NCBI GenBank assembly: GCA_963711035.1
Contig: CAVQCN010000005.1
Span: forward strand, 248,001-312,000
Reading direction: 5' to 3'
From: WHTK01 sp963711035
GTDB lineage: Bacteria; Chloroflexota; Dehalococcoidia; DSTF01; WHTK01
Length of the DNA stretch: 64,000 nt
Positions 62,366 to 64,000 of the stretch are shown here, piece after piece. The number at the start of each line of letters is the position of its first letter. The first letter of the stretch is position 1. The position numbers and the translations under genes were made by a program. Below the pieces are notes generated by a model. It was not told the origin of the DNA, ran no database searches, and worked only from the letters and a program-made list of their open reading frames with translations.

Positions 62366-63082
62366 CTAGTCGGACTCCGCCGCCTGGTCGACAACCGCGC
62401 TATCGAACTCGTCCAGCGCCTTGCCAGCTGCCTGGCGCTCCGCCTCCTGCTTGCTGAGGCCGGTACCGGTCCCCAGGACGGTGCCATGCGCCGACACTTC
62501 GACGGTGAACACCTTGCGGTGCTCGGGGCCTTCCTCCTTGACGGTGCGGTAGCTTGGGGCGCGCTGCCAGCGGGCCTGCACAACTTCCTGCAACTTCGAC
62601 TTGGGGTCGATCGGCGTGGGACGGCCGCGCAGGTCGATCTCGTCGCCGATGGCGTCGAAGATGAACTTGCGCGCCACCGTCAAGCCGCGGTCGATGGTGA
62701 TGGCGCCGACCACGGCCTCGAAGAGGCTGGCGAGGTTGGCGGCGCGCTCACGGCCGCCGGCGGCCTCTTCGCCGCGGCCGAGCAGCAGGTAGTCGCCGAG
62801 GGCGAGCTGCTTCGAGAAGCGCGCCAGACTGTCGCGCTTGACGAGGTAGCCGCGCCATTCGGTGAGCTCGCCCTCGTCGCAGGAAGGGCAGTCGCGGAAC
62901 AGCCGCTCGGCGACGACGTAGCTGAGCACGGCATCGCCGAAGAACTCTAGGCGCTCGTTGGACTCGAGATTCTCGGACTGGTTCTCGTTGAGGTAAGAAC
63001 GGTGGACGAACGCCTCGCGCAGGATGGCGTCGTGTTTGAAGGTGATACCGAGCTTGGCGGAGACTTCGGACTCTACAGACAC
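62366..63082 (-). CDS. rnc: Ribonuclease III
   Basis: 238 aa from GTG 63082; only a weak ribosome site. Catalytic domain with the signature ERLEFFGDAVLSYVV (Phe where Leu is usual) including the Mg-binding Glu and Asp, and later ANLASLFEAVVGAITIDRG. C-terminal dsRNA-binding domain begins at DPKSKLQEVVQARWQ and keeps KEEGPEHRKVFTVEV. Cleaves double-stranded RNA in rRNA maturation. First gene of rnc-smc-ftsY. Confidence 0.95.
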   Translation of the reverse strand: MSVESEVSAKLGITFKHDAILREAFVHRSYLNENQSENLESNERLEFFGDAVLSYVVAERLFRDCPSCDEGELTEWRGYLVKRDSLARFSKQLALGDYLLLGRGEEAAGGRERAANLASLFEAVVGAITIDRGLTVARKFIFDAIGDEIDLRGRPTPIDPKSKLQEVVQARWQRAPSYRTVKEEGPEHRKVFTVEVSAHGTVLGTGTGLSKQEAERQAAGKALDEFDSAVVDQAAESD

Positions 63083-63342
63083 GGGCGAAGGGACCTATCA
63101 GAGGATTGAGCCGGTAAAGCAGACGCCGCGCAGAGACTGACGGTCAAACTTCTCGAAGCGAGGGACGAGGGTGGTGCGGTCACCCAGCTTCCTTCCTTCA
63201 GCGAGGTAGCCTCACTGAAATCGGACGTCTGCCGAAGCAAAAACACGCGCGGCCAGAGTCCGGGATCAAGGGCGATCATAGGTATGAGCTGCTCGACCTG
63301 TCAAGACGAATTGAGTCGAGCGTGTAAGCTACCTAACAGATC

Positions 63343-64000
63343 ATGAGCGAGCACGATAGTGTCATCGAACGGTTGCATGCGGGCCTCTCGGACGAGGCGC
63401 GCACGGCGCTGCAGTTGTGCGTCGCGGTCTGCGAGGAGCAGGACGCGGCGCTGTTTCTCGTGGGCGGCGCCGTACGCGACCTGCTGCTGGGCCGCAGCCA
63501 CGTCGACCTCGACCTGTCGGTGGAGGGAGACACGGCCGCCCTGGCGACGACCGTGGCCCAGCGCGCCGGCGGGCGCGCCGTGCTACACCCGCGCTTCGGC
63601 ACGGCCACGGTGAGCGGTAACGGCTTCGTGGTCGACCTGGCGCGCACGCGCAGCGAGACGTACGCCCATCCCGGCGCCCTGCCGGACGTCGAGCCGGCGC
63701 CGCTGCGGGACGACCTGCGGCGGCGCGACTTCACGATCAACGCGATGGCACTGCGGCTCACGGCGCCGGCCGGCGAGATCGTCGACCCGTCCGGCGGACG
63801 GGAGGACGTCGAGCACGGCGTGCTGCGCGTGCTGCACGAGCAGAGCTTCCAGGACGACGCCACACGGATGCTGCGAGGCGTACGCTACGCCGCGCGCCTC
63901 GGCTTCCGCTTCGAGGCGGCGACCGAAGCCTGGCTGCGGCGCGACCTGGCCTTCCTGGACGGGATCAGCGGGCCGCGCCTGCGCCGGGAGCTGGCCCTGC
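63343..64000 (+). CDS. cca: CCA-adding tRNA nucleotidyltransferase (3' truncated)
   Basis: ATG 63343 opens a frame that runs off the window end (219 codons). Poly(A) polymerase/CCA head domain: LFLVGGAVRDLLLGR, then VDLDLSVEGD with the two catalytic Asp, VVDLARTRSETY, RRRDFTINAMALRL, and DDATRMLRGVRYAARLGF. These are motifs A-E of class II enzymes that add CCA to tRNA 3' ends; a poly(A) polymerase or the A-adding form cannot be excluded without the missing end. Divergent from rnc across about 260 bases. Confidence 0.9.
   Translation, partial: MSEHDSVIERLHAGLSDEARTALQLCVAVCEEQDAALFLVGGAVRDLLLGRSHVDLDLSVEGDTAALATTVAQRAGGRAVLHPRFGTATVSGNGFVVDLARTRSETYAHPGALPDVEPAPLRDDLRRRDFTINAMALRLTAPAGEIVDPSGGREDVEHGVLRVLHEQSFQDDATRMLRGVRYAARLGFRFEAATEAWLRRDLAFLDGISGPRLRRELAL

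Noticed and set aside
60156..62369. 737-aa open frame opposite smc
   Set aside because: It is a mirror of the smc coding frame (high-G+C antisense frame), with no domain; smc itself is certain.

Overview
This 64 kb window is a high-G+C bacterial chromosome segment. It most resembles a Chloroflexota genome of the Dehalococcoidia type. That is an inference from the pairing of an Agl23-like glycosyltransferase with a Chlor_Arch_YYY (DUF2298) protein, from the style of the housekeeping proteins and from abundant palindromic intergenic repeats; no 16S rRNA is present. Heme A synthase, heme O synthase and a cupredoxin point to aerobic respiration with a heme-copper oxidase.

Layout. 1-4.0 kb: nucleotide-sugar enzymes (a truncated epimerase and an RmlD-like reductase), a GNAT acetyltransferase and glutamine-dependent NAD synthetase. 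4.3-6.6 kb: ctaA-ctaB-cupredoxin operon. 6.7-10.8 kb: small zinc-ribbon protein, citrate synthase behind a terminator-like leader, a GreA protein with an unusual N-terminal extension, RsmG and a Yip1-like membrane protein. 10.9-12.3 kb: tRNA-Ala(GGC) and a MetE-C-terminal-like methyltransferase. 12.3-15.0 kb: a secreted Cys-rich FN3-like protein, then arsR-aqpS-arsC with a frameshifted arsC. 15.2-19.5 kb: accessory island with a DUF4062/NACHT-type P-loop ATPase gene of visibly lower G+C, broken by several frameshifts. 19.9-25.6 kb: DNA polymerase I (with a helical-arch insertion and a repeat-derived insertion), an MFS transporter and a PfkB kinase.

25.7-32.1 kb: tightly packed operon of an FtsX-type permease, two ABC ATPases (one with an AbrB-like tail), a Dabb-like protein and a membrane-anchored nuclease. 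32.1-36.8 kb: 205-bp tandem repeat, then an overlapping set of DUF3108 lipoprotein, threonine aldolase and an unknown protein, a GT39-like protein and a small protein. 36.9-45.8 kb: FAD-linked oxidase, methyltransferase, divergent universal-stress genes, TetR regulator with a duplicated palindromic operator facing a membrane protein, GT87-like mannosyltransferase, and LhgO. 45.9-51.7 kb: zinc-ribbon protein and infC-rpmI-rplT (infC apparently starting at ATA), facing pheS-pheT. 51.9-57.4 kb: Agl23-NHL (frameshifted) and DUF2298. 57.7-64 kb: rnc-smc-ftsY, and divergently the start of a CCA-adding enzyme.

Intergenic spaces longer than about 300 bases are mostly filled with a mosaic of palindromic repeat families. 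One copy lies inside the polA reading frame. The most unusual points are the polA insertions, the GreA fusion, the decayed DUF4062-NACHT island, the infC start codon, the TetR double operator and the citrate synthase leader.
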